A stretch of DNA of 64,000 bases from Streptomyces sp. NBC_00659 (GTDB taxonomy: Bacteria; Actinomycetota; Actinomycetes; Streptomycetales; Streptomycetaceae), in the NCBI RefSeq assembly GCF_036226925.1, contig NZ_CP109031.1:8370001-8434000 (forward strand), given 5' to 3'. Both the position numbers and the translations under genes were made by a program. Positions within the stretch are counted from its first letter, which is position 1, and every line of letters starts with the position of its first letter. Under the pieces are notes generated by a model, which did no database searches, had not been told where the DNA came from, and was given only the letters and a program-made list of their open reading frames with translations. Shown here one piece after another: positions 8,655 to 16,345 of the stretch.

Positions 8655-9611
8655 TCAGCCGGTGAAGGGACCACGCCCCAGCTGGTCCCGCACCGGCGTG
8701 ACCGGCGGGGCGACCAGATCTCTGCGCTGCCAGTTGGCGCCGTCGACCACCAGGGTGTGACCGGTGATGAAGCGGGCGTAGGGAGACGCGAGGAAGGTGG
8801 CGGCCCAGCCGAGTTCACGGGGTGCGCCGACACGCAGGGCCGGCTGCCGCCGGCCGAGCGCGTCGGACACCTCGTCCCGGGCGTGACTGTCCCCGTCCGG
8901 GCCGTCGCCGTCGTCCTCGGCGTTCGCGCCGACCGTGCCGGCCGCGGCCCGGGCCAGGTTGCCGCGGATGTCCTCCGTCATGTCCTCGTGCGGCATCAGT
9001 CCCGGTACCAGACCGTTGACCTGGATGCCGTACGGTCCCCACTCGACGGCCAGGGTCCGCACGAGGCTCTCCACGCCGGCCTTGGCCGCCGCGCTGTGCG
9101 CGAAACCGGGGCCGCCGGTCCAGGCGTAGGACGCGCCGACGTCGATGACCGACCCGGGCGTGCCCGCCGCCAGATGCCGCCGCCCGAACTCACGGGTCAT
9201 CAGAAACGTTCCCGTGAGGGTGATGTCGACGACGGCCTGCCAGGCGTTCGGAGACATGTCCTCGGTGGGGACGGGGAAGTTGGCGGCCGCGTTGTTGACC
9301 AGGACGTCGGGCAGCGCGCATCCGTCGAACACCTCGGAGACGCGCTTCGGATCCCGGATGTCACAGACCGCGGACCTGACCCGGGTGCCCAGCTTCGCCA
9401 ACTCCGCGCGGGCAGGGGCGAGATGCCGCTCACGGCGGCTGACGATCAGAAGATCGGCGCCCAGCCGGGCGAACTCCGCCGCGATCGCCCACCCGAGTCC
9501 GGTGCCGCCACCGGTGACCAGCACGAGCGAGCCGTCGTACGTCCCGGCGGGCAGGGCGCTCGCGCCCAGCGGGGGAGGGGCGGGGAGGCCGGGGAGCGCT
9601 GTGGAGTCCAT
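8655..9611 (-). CDS. SDR oxidoreductase, 2,4-dienoyl-CoA reductase-like
   Basis: 318 aa Rossmann-fold SDR with cofactor motif TGGGTGLGWAIA, NNAAANFP, and the C-terminal ITGHTLVVDGAN. The classical YxxxK is replaced by SAAAK within FAHSAAAKAG, and the following LAVEWGPYGIQVN stretch matches the DECR2 group of NADPH 2,4-dienoyl-CoA reductases, where this Tyr is also missing. An acidic, Gly-rich insertion (GANAEDDGDGPDGD...) of about 35 residues near residue 230 is unusual. Its role in unsaturated acyl-CoA oxidation is inferred. Convergent with the sigma-factor gene with a 3-bp gap. Confidence 0.82.
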   Translation of the reverse strand: MDSTALPGLPAPPPLGASALPAGTYDGSLVLVTGGGTGLGWAIAAEFARLGADLLIVSRRERHLAPARAELAKLGTRVRSAVCDIRDPKRVSEVFDGCALPDVLVNNAAANFPVPTEDMSPNAWQAVVDITLTGTFLMTREFGRRHLAAGTPGSVIDVGASYAWTGGPGFAHSAAAKAGVESLVRTLAVEWGPYGIQVNGLVPGLMPHEDMTEDIRGNLARAAAGTVGANAEDDGDGPDGDSHARDEVSDALGRRQPALRVGAPRELGWAATFLASPYARFITGHTLVVDGANWQRRDLVAPPVTPVRDQLGRGPFTG

Positions 9612-9636
9612 GGCGGTCTCGATACCCGGTGCCGCC

Positions 9637-9683
9637 GCGGAACATCCGGACGGGGCGGGCGCGGAACATCCGGACGGGGAGGG
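9637..9683 (+). repeat. Two 24-bp direct repeats upstream of the pentapeptide gene
   Basis: GCGGAACATCCGGACGGGG occurs at 9637 and again at 9661, with a degenerate third start (GAGGAACAC) at 9685. The copies lie in the divergent region between the SDR and the Cys-cluster/pentapeptide gene. The function is unknown; they may be regulatory direct repeats or replication slippage. Confidence 0.75.
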
Positions 9684-9762
9684 CGAGGAACACGCGGCGC
9701 CGGGTCGGGGACGTCAAGTCGGCTCGGTTCAGGGCACGTCCGGGCTGAGTAGGCTGGAGATC

Positions 9763-10614
9763 ATGCACGAGTACGGCAGCACCTCCCCCGACCCACGATC
9801 CGAACTGCGAGCCGACTGTGACCGGTGTTTCGGGCTGTGCTGCGTCGCCCTGCCCTTCGCCCGCTCGGCCGACTTCGCGATCGACAAGGGCGCGGGCGAG
9901 CCCTGCCCGAATCTGCGGAGCGACTCCCGGTGCGGCATCCACACCCGGCTGCGGCGGACGGGCTTCACGGGCTGCACGGTCTACGACTGCTTCGGCGCCG
10001 GGCAGCACGTCTCCCAGGTGATCTTCGGCGGCGAGGACTGGCGCTCGGGGTCCGAGGAGCGTGCCCGGCTGATGTTCGACGTGTTCCCCGTCGTGCGCCA
10101 CCTCCACGAACTGCTCCGGTACCTGAGCGAGGCCTTGACGCTCCCCGCGGCGCGTCCGGTGCACGACGACATCCGGCGCCTGATCTCCACGACCGAGCGC
10201 CTCACCCGGCAGACCCCGGAGGAACTGGCCGCGCTGGATGTGGGCCCGCACCGGCAGAAGGCCGGCGAACTGCTTCTGCGGGCCAGCGAACTCATGCGCG
10301 CGAGCGCCGGCGGGGGCAGGAGGAAGGACCGGCGTGGCGCGGATCTGATGGGCGCTCGCCTCAAGGGCGCCGACCTGCGCGGTGTGAGCCTGCGCGGGGC
10401 GCTGCTCATCGCCGCCGATCTGACCGGGGCGGATCTGCGCGGCGCCGATCTGATCGGCGCCGACCTCCGGGACGCCGACCTCACCGACGCCGATCTGACC
10501 GGGGCCCTCTTCCTCACCCAGCCGCAGCTCGACGCGGCCCGCGGCAGCGCCGGCACCCGGCTCCCGGAATCGGTCGGCCGCCCCGGCCACTGGACCGGGA
10601 CCGCTCACAGCTGA
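9763..10614 (+). CDS. Cys-cluster plus pentapeptide-repeat protein
   Basis: 283 aa, cytoplasmic by sequence. Residues 15-75 carry CDRCFGLCC, then PCPNL, SRCGIH, GCTVYDC, a layout like the YkgJ CxxCxxxCC metal-binding domain. Residues 80-175 are mainly helical. Residues 185-255 contain about 13 pentapeptides of A(D/N)LxG type (GADLRGVSLRGALL...), predicting a right-handed quadrilateral beta-helix. Pentapeptide helices often mediate protein contacts or mimic DNA, but the target here is unknown. ATG 9763 follows GGAGA. Confidence 0.82.
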   Translation: MHEYGSTSPDPRSELRADCDRCFGLCCVALPFARSADFAIDKGAGEPCPNLRSDSRCGIHTRLRRTGFTGCTVYDCFGAGQHVSQVIFGGEDWRSGSEERARLMFDVFPVVRHLHELLRYLSEALTLPAARPVHDDIRRLISTTERLTRQTPEELAALDVGPHRQKAGELLLRASELMRASAGGGRRKDRRGADLMGARLKGADLRGVSLRGALLIAADLTGADLRGADLIGADLRDADLTDADLTGALFLTQPQLDAARGSAGTRLPESVGRPGHWTGTAHS

Positions 10615-10630
10615 GGGGGACTTTCCGAGC

Positions 10631-10807
10631 CGGGGGACCTCCCGGCCGGGAGCCGGGACACACCCTCGGGACGTACCCCCGGGCCGAGAGCCCGGACGTA
10701 CCCCCGGGCCGGGAGCCCGGACGTACCCCCGGGCCGGGAGCCGGGACACACCCCCGGGACACACCCCCGGGCCGGGAGCGGGACACACTCCCGGGCCGGG
10801 AGCGCGG
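10631..10807. repeat. 25-bp tandem repeat array between convergent genes
   Basis: About six degenerate copies of ACGTACCCCCGGGCCGGGAG plus CCCGG fill the gap between the pentapeptide gene and the P450 gene. The clearest units are 10671-10695, 10696-10720 and 10721-10745; later copies have ACACA in place of ACGTA and one is truncated to 13 bp. Each contains CCCGGG-type self-complementary sequence, so the array could serve as a bidirectional terminator. Confidence 0.85.
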
Positions 10808-10810
10808 GCC

Positions 10811-12289
10811 TCACTCGGCCGTCCCGGCCAGGGTCGCCGCCCGCCCCGGCACGACCGGCGCGCGCCGTTCGAGGTGCAGGCGCAGCCCCTCCGGCATCAG
10901 GGTCAGCCGCTCGGCCACCCGCAGCCGGTAGCCGGGGTCGGACCGCAGGTCGTAGCGGCGCAGCAGCAGTCCGAGGACCAGCGTCGCCTCGTGCAGCGCG
11001 AACTGGCGGCCGATGCAGGCGCGCGCCCCGGTGCCGAACGGCTTGAAGGTGTGCGCGGGCCGGGCCCGTACCGCCTTCGCGTCGAAGCGGTCCGGGTCGA
11101 ACCTCTCCGCGTCCGCGCCCCACACCTGCGGGTCGCGGTGCAGCATCGCGGTCAGGACCAGCGCCCACGCCCCCCGCCGCATCGGGTGGACACCGCCGAG
11201 CAGGGTGTCGTCCCGGGCCTCGCGGGCGAACGCCGGAGCCGTCGGCCACAGGCGCAGCGACTCGTCGAGGACCCGGCGGACGTAGCGGAGCTTGGCGACC
11301 TGCTCGTAGCCCGGCCGGTCCGTGCCGCCCCAGACGCGTTCGACCTCGGCACGCGCGCGGGCGGCGGCCTCCGGGTGCCGGGAGAGGTAGTGCAGGGCGA
11401 AGGACAGGGCGCCCGAGGTGGTCTCGTGCCCGGCGATCAGGAAGGTGATGACCTGGCGGCGGATGTTCTCGGGGGTGAGCCGCTCCCCGGTCTCGGGGTG
11501 TGCCGTCTCCAGCATGCGGTCGAGCAGGTCGCCCTCGCCGCCGGCCCGGCGGGAGGCCACCACGGCGTCGACCGTCCGGTTGAGGTAGGCCATGTCGGCC
11601 GCGTTGCGCCGGGAGGCGCCCCGCAGCAGGAGCGGTGCCAGCGGGACCGGGACGACGTTGAGGCGCTGCGCGTAGGTCAGCGTGCCCACCATCGCGTTCA
11701 CGAAGGGGTGCGGGCGGGAGCGCTCGAAGGAGGCGAAGTCATGGCCGAAGCCTGTCCTGGCGATCGTCTCCAGGGTCAGCTTCGTCATGTCACCGGGCAC
11801 GTCCACCGCGCGGCCCGCGGCCTGCTCCCGGTCCCAGTGGTCAGTCAGCCGCTCGGTCACGGCCAGCATCATCGGGTGGTAGCCCTCCATGGCCTCGCGG
11901 CTGAAACCGGGGGCGAGGACGTCGTGCGCGAGCTGCCAGTTGGGCTCGTGGTTGTAGGCGGTGAACAGTCCGTCGCCGGCGACCGGACGGAGGTTGGCGA
12001 CTCCCAGGCCCACGTGTTTCGCGAACCGTGCCTCGTCGGCCAGTTCGGCGGCGAGGTCCGCGCCCCAGACGAAGACGATCTCGTTGCGGAAGGCCCGGCG
12101 CCGGAAGATCGGTCCGAGCCGCTTCCCGAACTTCATGGAGTCCTGGAGCGGGGAACGGACGCCGGCGCCGAGCACATCGCCGACCAGGGGGACGCGGCGC
12201 GGCGGGTGCGGGATGCGGTGCAGCTCCGGCCAGCCCAGTTCCGCGCTGCGGAACCCCCTGGGCCGCGCCGCCTCCATCGTCTCCGCCAT
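10811..12289 (-). CDS. Cytochrome P450, CYP102-like haem domain without a fused reductase
   Basis: 492 aa. Seen: I-helix AGHETTSGALSFALH, K-helix ESLRLWP (ExxR), and haem loop FKPFGTGARACIGRQFALHE with the proximal Cys at about residue 425. The HEATLVLGLLLRRYDL following it is typical of P450BM3-like fatty-acid hydroxylases. Unlike CYP102, no FMN/FAD reductase follows, so external redox partners are needed; none is in the window. ATG 12289 is chosen over an upstream ATG because GGAGA precedes it. It is divergent from a TetR gene that probably controls it. Confidence 0.9.
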   Translation of the reverse strand: MAETMEAARPRGFRSAELGWPELHRIPHPPRRVPLVGDVLGAGVRSPLQDSMKFGKRLGPIFRRRAFRNEIVFVWGADLAAELADEARFAKHVGLGVANLRPVAGDGLFTAYNHEPNWQLAHDVLAPGFSREAMEGYHPMMLAVTERLTDHWDREQAAGRAVDVPGDMTKLTLETIARTGFGHDFASFERSRPHPFVNAMVGTLTYAQRLNVVPVPLAPLLLRGASRRNAADMAYLNRTVDAVVASRRAGGEGDLLDRMLETAHPETGERLTPENIRRQVITFLIAGHETTSGALSFALHYLSRHPEAAARARAEVERVWGGTDRPGYEQVAKLRYVRRVLDESLRLWPTAPAFAREARDDTLLGGVHPMRRGAWALVLTAMLHRDPQVWGADAERFDPDRFDAKAVRARPAHTFKPFGTGARACIGRQFALHEATLVLGLLLRRYDLRSDPGYRLRVAERLTLMPEGLRLHLERRAPVVPGRAATLAGTAE

Positions 12290-12337
12290 GACGCCATCTC
12301 CCTTGTGACTCGGGCAGGTTGAGTCTGTTGTACGTGA

Positions 12338-12375
12338 GTTCAATAGCGGTGTTCAGTCTGATCCCGTTGTTGAAC
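12338..12375. promoter_or_regulatory. Divergent P450/TetR promoter region with inverted GTTCAA/TTGAAC
   Basis: GTTCAA at 12338-12343 pairs with TTGAAC at 12370-12375, and another GTTCA lies at 12351. This is the only visible symmetry in the 108 bp between the divergent genes and is a weak candidate for autoregulatory TetR binding. TTGAAC on the minus strand could double as a -35 element for the P450 gene. Confidence 0.35.
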
Positions 12376-12397
12376 CGGCGTCAAGTAAGGTGCGGGC

Positions 12398-13006
12398 ATG
12401 ACGGGGAAGCAGGGGGAGCGCGGGCGCCGTCGGCTCAGTACCGAGGCGCGCCGGGAGCAGTTGCTGTCGGTCGGCGCCGGCCTGTTCTCGGAGAGCCCGT
12501 ACGACGACGTCTGGATCGAGCAGGTCGCCGAGATCGCCGGAGTCTCGCGCGGACTCCTTTACCACTACTTCCCGACGAAGCGGGACTTCTTCGCCGCCGT
12601 GGTCGAGCGCGAGAGCGGGCGGATGCTGCGGATGACCGCGGCGGTGCCCGGTGTCCCGGTGCGTGAGCAGCTCGGCGCGGGGCTGGACACCTTCCTCGGG
12701 TACGTGGAGGAGCACGCGCACGGGTTCCGTGCCTTCCACCGTGCCGACGCGGCCGGTGACCAGGCGGTGCGCAGGGTCTACCAGCAGGCGCTGGCCGCGC
12801 AGGAGGCGCAGATCCTCTCGGCCCTCGCCGCGGATCCCGAGCTCGGCCGGTCCTGCGAGGACCGGCCCGAACTGCGGATCGCCGTCCGCGGGTGGCTGGC
12901 CTTCACCACGGCCGTGTGCCTTGAATGGCTCCGGGGCGCGGACCTGACGCGTGAGCAGGTGCGGGACCTGTGCGCGCGGGCGCTGCTCGGCACGATCACG
13001 CCCTGA
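12398..13006 (+). CDS. TetR-family transcriptional regulator
   Basis: 202 aa. N-terminal HTH: REQLLSVGAGLFSESPYDDVWIEQVAEIAGVSRGLLYHYFPTKRDFFAAVV, where YHYFPTK is the family hallmark. The C-terminal ligand domain contains LGAGLDTFLGYVEEHAHGFRAF. By position it most likely represses the divergent P450 gene, as BM3R1-like regulators do for CYP102 enzymes; the ligand would then be a fatty acid or other hydrophobic molecule (inference). Confidence 0.9.
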   Translation: MTGKQGERGRRRLSTEARREQLLSVGAGLFSESPYDDVWIEQVAEIAGVSRGLLYHYFPTKRDFFAAVVERESGRMLRMTAAVPGVPVREQLGAGLDTFLGYVEEHAHGFRAFHRADAAGDQAVRRVYQQALAAQEAQILSALAADPELGRSCEDRPELRIAVRGWLAFTTAVCLEWLRGADLTREQVRDLCARALLGTITP

Positions 13007-13113
13007 GACCCGGTCGGCCCGGTGACCGCGACTCCCCTTTCGGCGGGCGTGGATCCATGGCCGGCCGTTCGGCCGACGAGGAGTGGTTGGCGTACGCCCC
13101 GATCTTCGATAGG

Positions 13114-13132
13114 TTAGGCAAGCCTTACCTAA
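13114..13132 (+). promoter_or_regulatory. Iron box (DmdR1/DtxR-type operator)
   Basis: TTAGGCAAGCCTTACCTAA matches the actinobacterial iron-box consensus (TTAGGTTAGSCTAACCTAA) at 16 of 19 positions. It abuts the Shine-Dalgarno AGGAGGA of the DUF2470 gene starting at 13144. Fe2+-loaded DmdR1 would block transcription here, so expression should rise in iron starvation. Confidence 0.88.
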
Positions 13133-13143
13133 GGAGGAAGCTG

Positions 13144-13869
13144 ATGGGTGACCGTGACACCTGGACGGCCGCGCCCGCCGCGGCGGAGTATGCCCGTTCG
13201 GTGCTGGCCGCGGCCTGGTCCTGCGCGGTGAGCGCCGAGGGCGGCCGGGAGGAGTTCTTCGGCTCGCACTCCGTCACCGCGGACGGCCGGGTGCTCCTGC
13301 GGGTGCCCGAGGACAGCGCGCTGCTCGCCGCGGCCATCTGCTCCCCGCGCGGAGAACCGTCCGCCGTCCTGGAGTTCGCCGATGTCGCACCGGTTCCCGT
13401 ACGGAACCGGGTCCGCGCCCGGCTCTGGCTCGCCGGCTGGTTCGTCCCCGAGGACGGGCAGCTCTCGTTCCGCACCACCCGCGCCGTGCTGCGCCGGCCT
13501 GGCGGGACGGTCGTGGTCGACCTGGACGAACTGGCCGAGGCCCGGCCCGACCCGCTGGCCTTCGCCGAGGCCCAGCTCCTCACCCATCTCGCCGACGCCC
13601 ACCCGGACGCCGTCGAGCGGCTCACCCGCCTCGTCGAACCGGACAGTCTGCACGGCGCCGTGCGCGTCCAGCCCCTTGCCGTCGACCGCCACGGACTCAC
13701 CCTGCGCATCGAACGCGCGCGCGGAAACGGTGATGTGCGCCTGCCGTTCCACGCACCCGCCGACGACGTCTCCCAGCTCACCGAGCGCATGCACGTCCTG
13801 CTCACCCAGGCGAGTCTCGCCTCCTGCCCCCGTCCCCTACAGCGGCAGCGCACAGACCGCGAGGGGTGA
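13144..13869 (+). CDS. Iron-regulated DUF2470 (HugZ-C-terminal-like) protein
   Basis: 241 aa. Residues 1-140 form a split-barrel-like half (AEYARSVLAAAWSCAVSAEG, then RVRARLWLAGWFVP). Residues 150-230 match DUF2470 with AQLLTHLADAHPDAVERLTRLV and a closing helix. DUF2470 is found at the C-terminus of HugZ-type haem oxygenases and in haem-binding homologues. With the iron box 12 bp upstream of its start, a role in haem iron use or iron-limitation physiology is reasonable (inference). The start at ATG 13144 is fixed by AGGAGGA. The 3' end overlaps the convergent lactonase gene by 33 bp. Confidence 0.82.
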   Translation: MGDRDTWTAAPAAAEYARSVLAAAWSCAVSAEGGREEFFGSHSVTADGRVLLRVPEDSALLAAAICSPRGEPSAVLEFADVAPVPVRNRVRARLWLAGWFVPEDGQLSFRTTRAVLRRPGGTVVVDLDELAEARPDPLAFAEAQLLTHLADAHPDAVERLTRLVEPDSLHGAVRVQPLAVDRHGLTLRIERARGNGDVRLPFHAPADDVSQLTERMHVLLTQASLASCPRPLQRQRTDREG

Positions 13870-15084
13870 GACGAACGGCTCGCCCGCGCGCCGGAGTTCA
13901 CCGCTCTCCTGGTCGACCCGGAACACCGTGACCGTGCTCGACCGCTGGTTCGCCGCGAACAGCAGCCGTCCGTCGGGCGAGAACGCGATGTGACGCGGGA
14001 AGTCGCCGTCCACGGGCACCGTGTCCAGCAGCCGCAGCCGGGCGCCGTCCGCCTCGATCGCGTACCGCGTCAGGCTGTTGTGGCCCCGGTTGGCGAGAAA
14101 CGCGTACGAACCGTTCGACGTCACTAGGAGCTGGGCCGGGTAACTCGTCCCGCTTCCCGTGCCCGTGGACTGCGGTTCGCCCACCGAGAGGCGGCCGGTC
14201 GCGGGGTCGTAGCCGCAGACCGTCACCGTGTTGTCGACCTCGTTGGCGAGATAGGCGTACCCGCCGCCGGGGTGGAACGTGAGATGGCGCGGGCCCGCGC
14301 CCTGCCTCGTCCGCGCCCGGGAGACCTCGGTGAGCGTGCCCCGGGTGTCGTCGAGACGGTAGCTGTACACCGTGTCGGTGCCCAGGTCGACGGCGAGCAG
14401 GTGCCCGCCGTCCGGAGCGGTGACGAACTGGTGCGCGTGCGGGCCCTGTTGGCCGGGACCGGGTGCCGGGGACGTGTGCGCGGCCAGATCGGTGCGCTCG
14501 CCGAGCGCGCCGGACGCGTCGATGGGATGCACCGCGACGCTGCCCGAGGCGTAGTTCGCGCTCAGCAGCCAGCGGCCGTTCGGATGCACCGACAGATGAC
14601 AGGGGCCCGAGCCCCCGGTGGAGCGGCTGCCCAGCACCTCGTTCCCCGGGAGACGGACGGCCGTCACCGCGCCCGCCGTCTGCTCGTCGACCGCGTACAG
14701 CGTCCGGCCGTCCGGATGCACCGCGAGGAAGGAGGGGTTGTCGACGCCCGTCACCACACCGCCGCCCGTGACCGCGCCGGTCGCCGGGTCGTACGTGGCG
14801 ACACCGATCCCCTTCCCACCGCCGTCGCCCGAGGTGTAGGTACCCAGGAACAGCGGACGCGGACCGGAGGCGGGAGCCGGGGACACGGGTGCCGACGCGG
14901 CCGCCGACGCCGAGGGACCGGGCGGCGGCGCCTTCGGGAGCGGCGCCGTCACAGCGGGGTCCGCCCGGGGCGCCGCGCATGCCGGGACCGTCGTGATCGC
15001 GGCGGCCCCCGCCAGCGCGCCGAAGAAACGCCGTCTGGTCCAGCCGCCGCCCGTGCCGCGCGACGGCCCTGCACCACTGCTCAT
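13837..15084 (-). CDS. Tat-exported lactonase-family (YbhE/Pgl-type) seven-bladed propeller
   Basis: 415 aa. The N-terminus WTRRRFFGALAGAAAI is a twin-arginine signal, and VPAC downstream is a possible lipobox, so a Tat lipoprotein is likely. After an Ala/Pro linker the propeller begins LFLGTYTSGDGGGKGIGVATYDPATG, followed by repeated YDP.TG and HPDGR/HPNGR turns and SPDGRLLFAANQRS near the end. The family includes 6-phosphogluconolactonase and 3-carboxymuconate cyclase. An exported copy probably acts on another lactone or serves as a scaffold, so the substrate is unknown. Confidence 0.85.
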   Translation of the reverse strand: MSSGAGPSRGTGGGWTRRRFFGALAGAAAITTVPACAAPRADPAVTAPLPKAPPPGPSASAAASAPVSPAPASGPRPLFLGTYTSGDGGGKGIGVATYDPATGAVTGGGVVTGVDNPSFLAVHPDGRTLYAVDEQTAGAVTAVRLPGNEVLGSRSTGGSGPCHLSVHPNGRWLLSANYASGSVAVHPIDASGALGERTDLAAHTSPAPGPGQQGPHAHQFVTAPDGGHLLAVDLGTDTVYSYRLDDTRGTLTEVSRARTRQGAGPRHLTFHPGGGYAYLANEVDNTVTVCGYDPATGRLSVGEPQSTGTGSGTSYPAQLLVTSNGSYAFLANRGHNSLTRYAIEADGARLRLLDTVPVDGDFPRHIAFSPDGRLLFAANQRSSTVTVFRVDQESGELRRAGEPFVSPLAVCALPL

Positions 15085-15167
15085 GCCTGCACCTCGGGGT
15101 GTCGGTTGCCTCGGCCGGAACGGCCACCTTGGCGTGCGACACCCCGGACGTGCAAGAACGGCCCTGC

Positions 15168-15188
15168 GCGTTGCGCCCCGCGCAACGC
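15168..15188. terminator. Hairpin downstream of the 15195-16268 gene
   Basis: GCGTTGCG and CGCAACGC arms with a short C-rich loop lie just after the minus-strand stop at 15195. A second, longer-looped inverted repeat (GGGGTGTCG/CGACACCCC, about 15094-15144) lies next to the lactonase start. No T-run follows, as is common in Streptomyces. Confidence 0.55.
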
Positions 15189-15194
15189 CGCGAC

Positions 15195-16268
15195 CTACCA
15201 GTCGCCGTCCCCGACGGGCTTGCCCGGCGCGTCACCCAGCGGCTGCACCTGATGGGGCGAGGGCTGCTGCCAGGGCTCGTGGTCGTCGCCCAGCCAGTCG
15301 CCGACCGGCTGCACCGAACCGAGCTCGTCCGTGGGCGCCAGATCGGTGGCGTCCTGGTCGTAGTAGTCGAACCAGGGAAGCCCCGCGCGGGTGTACGCGG
15401 CCCGGTCCACCGGGGACGGCGGCGGCGCCTCGCCGGTGATGCGGCGCCACTCCGGCGGAGTCACGAGGTGGACGAACACGCGTCCGGCCGGCTCCTTCGC
15501 CCAGGCCTTCAGCGGCCGGTCGTCGCGGTAGACCTCCTGGCGCATCGAACCGCCGACGCCGAGACCCATCGCCGGGGCGCTGCGCGGACGCGGGGCACCC
15601 CCTGGACGCGCGGCTCCGGGCGCGGCGCCCGGCGCGGGCGGCGCGGCCGTCATCGGCATGGCACCGCCGTACGCGCCGACCGAAGGAGGCATCGGAGGCA
15701 TCCGCAGACGCTCCTCCGCCTTGCGGCGCTCCGCCTCCCGCCACGCCGCCAGCTCCCCGGCCTCGAGCGGGAACGACTGGAGCTGGACACCGCCCCAGAC
15801 CTCCTCGCCGGTGACCTGGCCCTCGACCGTCGCGCCCAGCCCCAGCGGCACGGCCACGAACTGGCGGACCGTCCCCTTGCCGGAGTTGATCCCGTCGAGC
15901 CAGGGCTGCCGGGGGAGACACACATAGTTCTGCGGGTCACGGGTGAGCCGGGAGGTCCAGGGTTTGCCGGACACGGCGCACACCTTGCCGACGCCCACCT
16001 GCAACGCGGCCGGCTCCGCCGTCCCGGCGAAACTCAGCCACATGGCCTCGCGCAGATACACCGGCAGCATCACGCCGCCGCGCGCCCGCCACTCGGCGGG
16101 CACCCGGTCCCCGTAGTCCTCGACGCGCCGGACGGGGAACTCGCCGAGCCCCGGCGGCAACGCGTGCGTGCCCGTCTCGGGCAGGCGCAGCGTCCGTATG
16201 AACCGCACCTGCACCCCGCCCGGCAGCCGCAGCGCGTTCCCGTCGATCCGCACGGTGTCCTCGGTCAT
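15195..16268 (-). CDS. Conserved hypothetical protein with Pro/Ala-rich middle
   Basis: 357 aa, no signal peptide or membrane segment. Residues 1-190 look globular: QVRFIRTLRLPETGTHALPPGLGEFPVRRVEDY, WLSFAGTAEPAALQVGVGKVCAVSG and RQFVAVPLGLGATVEGQVTGEE, a pattern like a self-contained beta-rich domain. Residues 205-245 are a Pro/Gly/Ala linker, then a second conserved part (RVFVHLVTPPEWRRITGEAPP...). I recognise it only as a Streptomyces conserved protein of unknown function. It is flanked by the lactonase and FUSC genes on the same strand with separate spacing. Confidence 0.75.
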   Translation of the reverse strand: MTEDTVRIDGNALRLPGGVQVRFIRTLRLPETGTHALPPGLGEFPVRRVEDYGDRVPAEWRARGGVMLPVYLREAMWLSFAGTAEPAALQVGVGKVCAVSGKPWTSRLTRDPQNYVCLPRQPWLDGINSGKGTVRQFVAVPLGLGATVEGQVTGEEVWGGVQLQSFPLEAGELAAWREAERRKAEERLRMPPMPPSVGAYGGAMPMTAAPPAPGAAPGAARPGGAPRPRSAPAMGLGVGGSMRQEVYRDDRPLKAWAKEPAGRVFVHLVTPPEWRRITGEAPPPSPVDRAAYTRAGLPWFDYYDQDATDLAPTDELGSVQPVGDWLGDDHEPWQQPSPHQVQPLGDAPGKPVGDGDW

Positions 16269-16345
16269 CCGCCCGCCCCCTCGTTCTCCTGCCGCCGGGG
16301 CGGCTCACCGCCACGGCTTCGTGCCGTTTCCTCTCACGGAACTCC

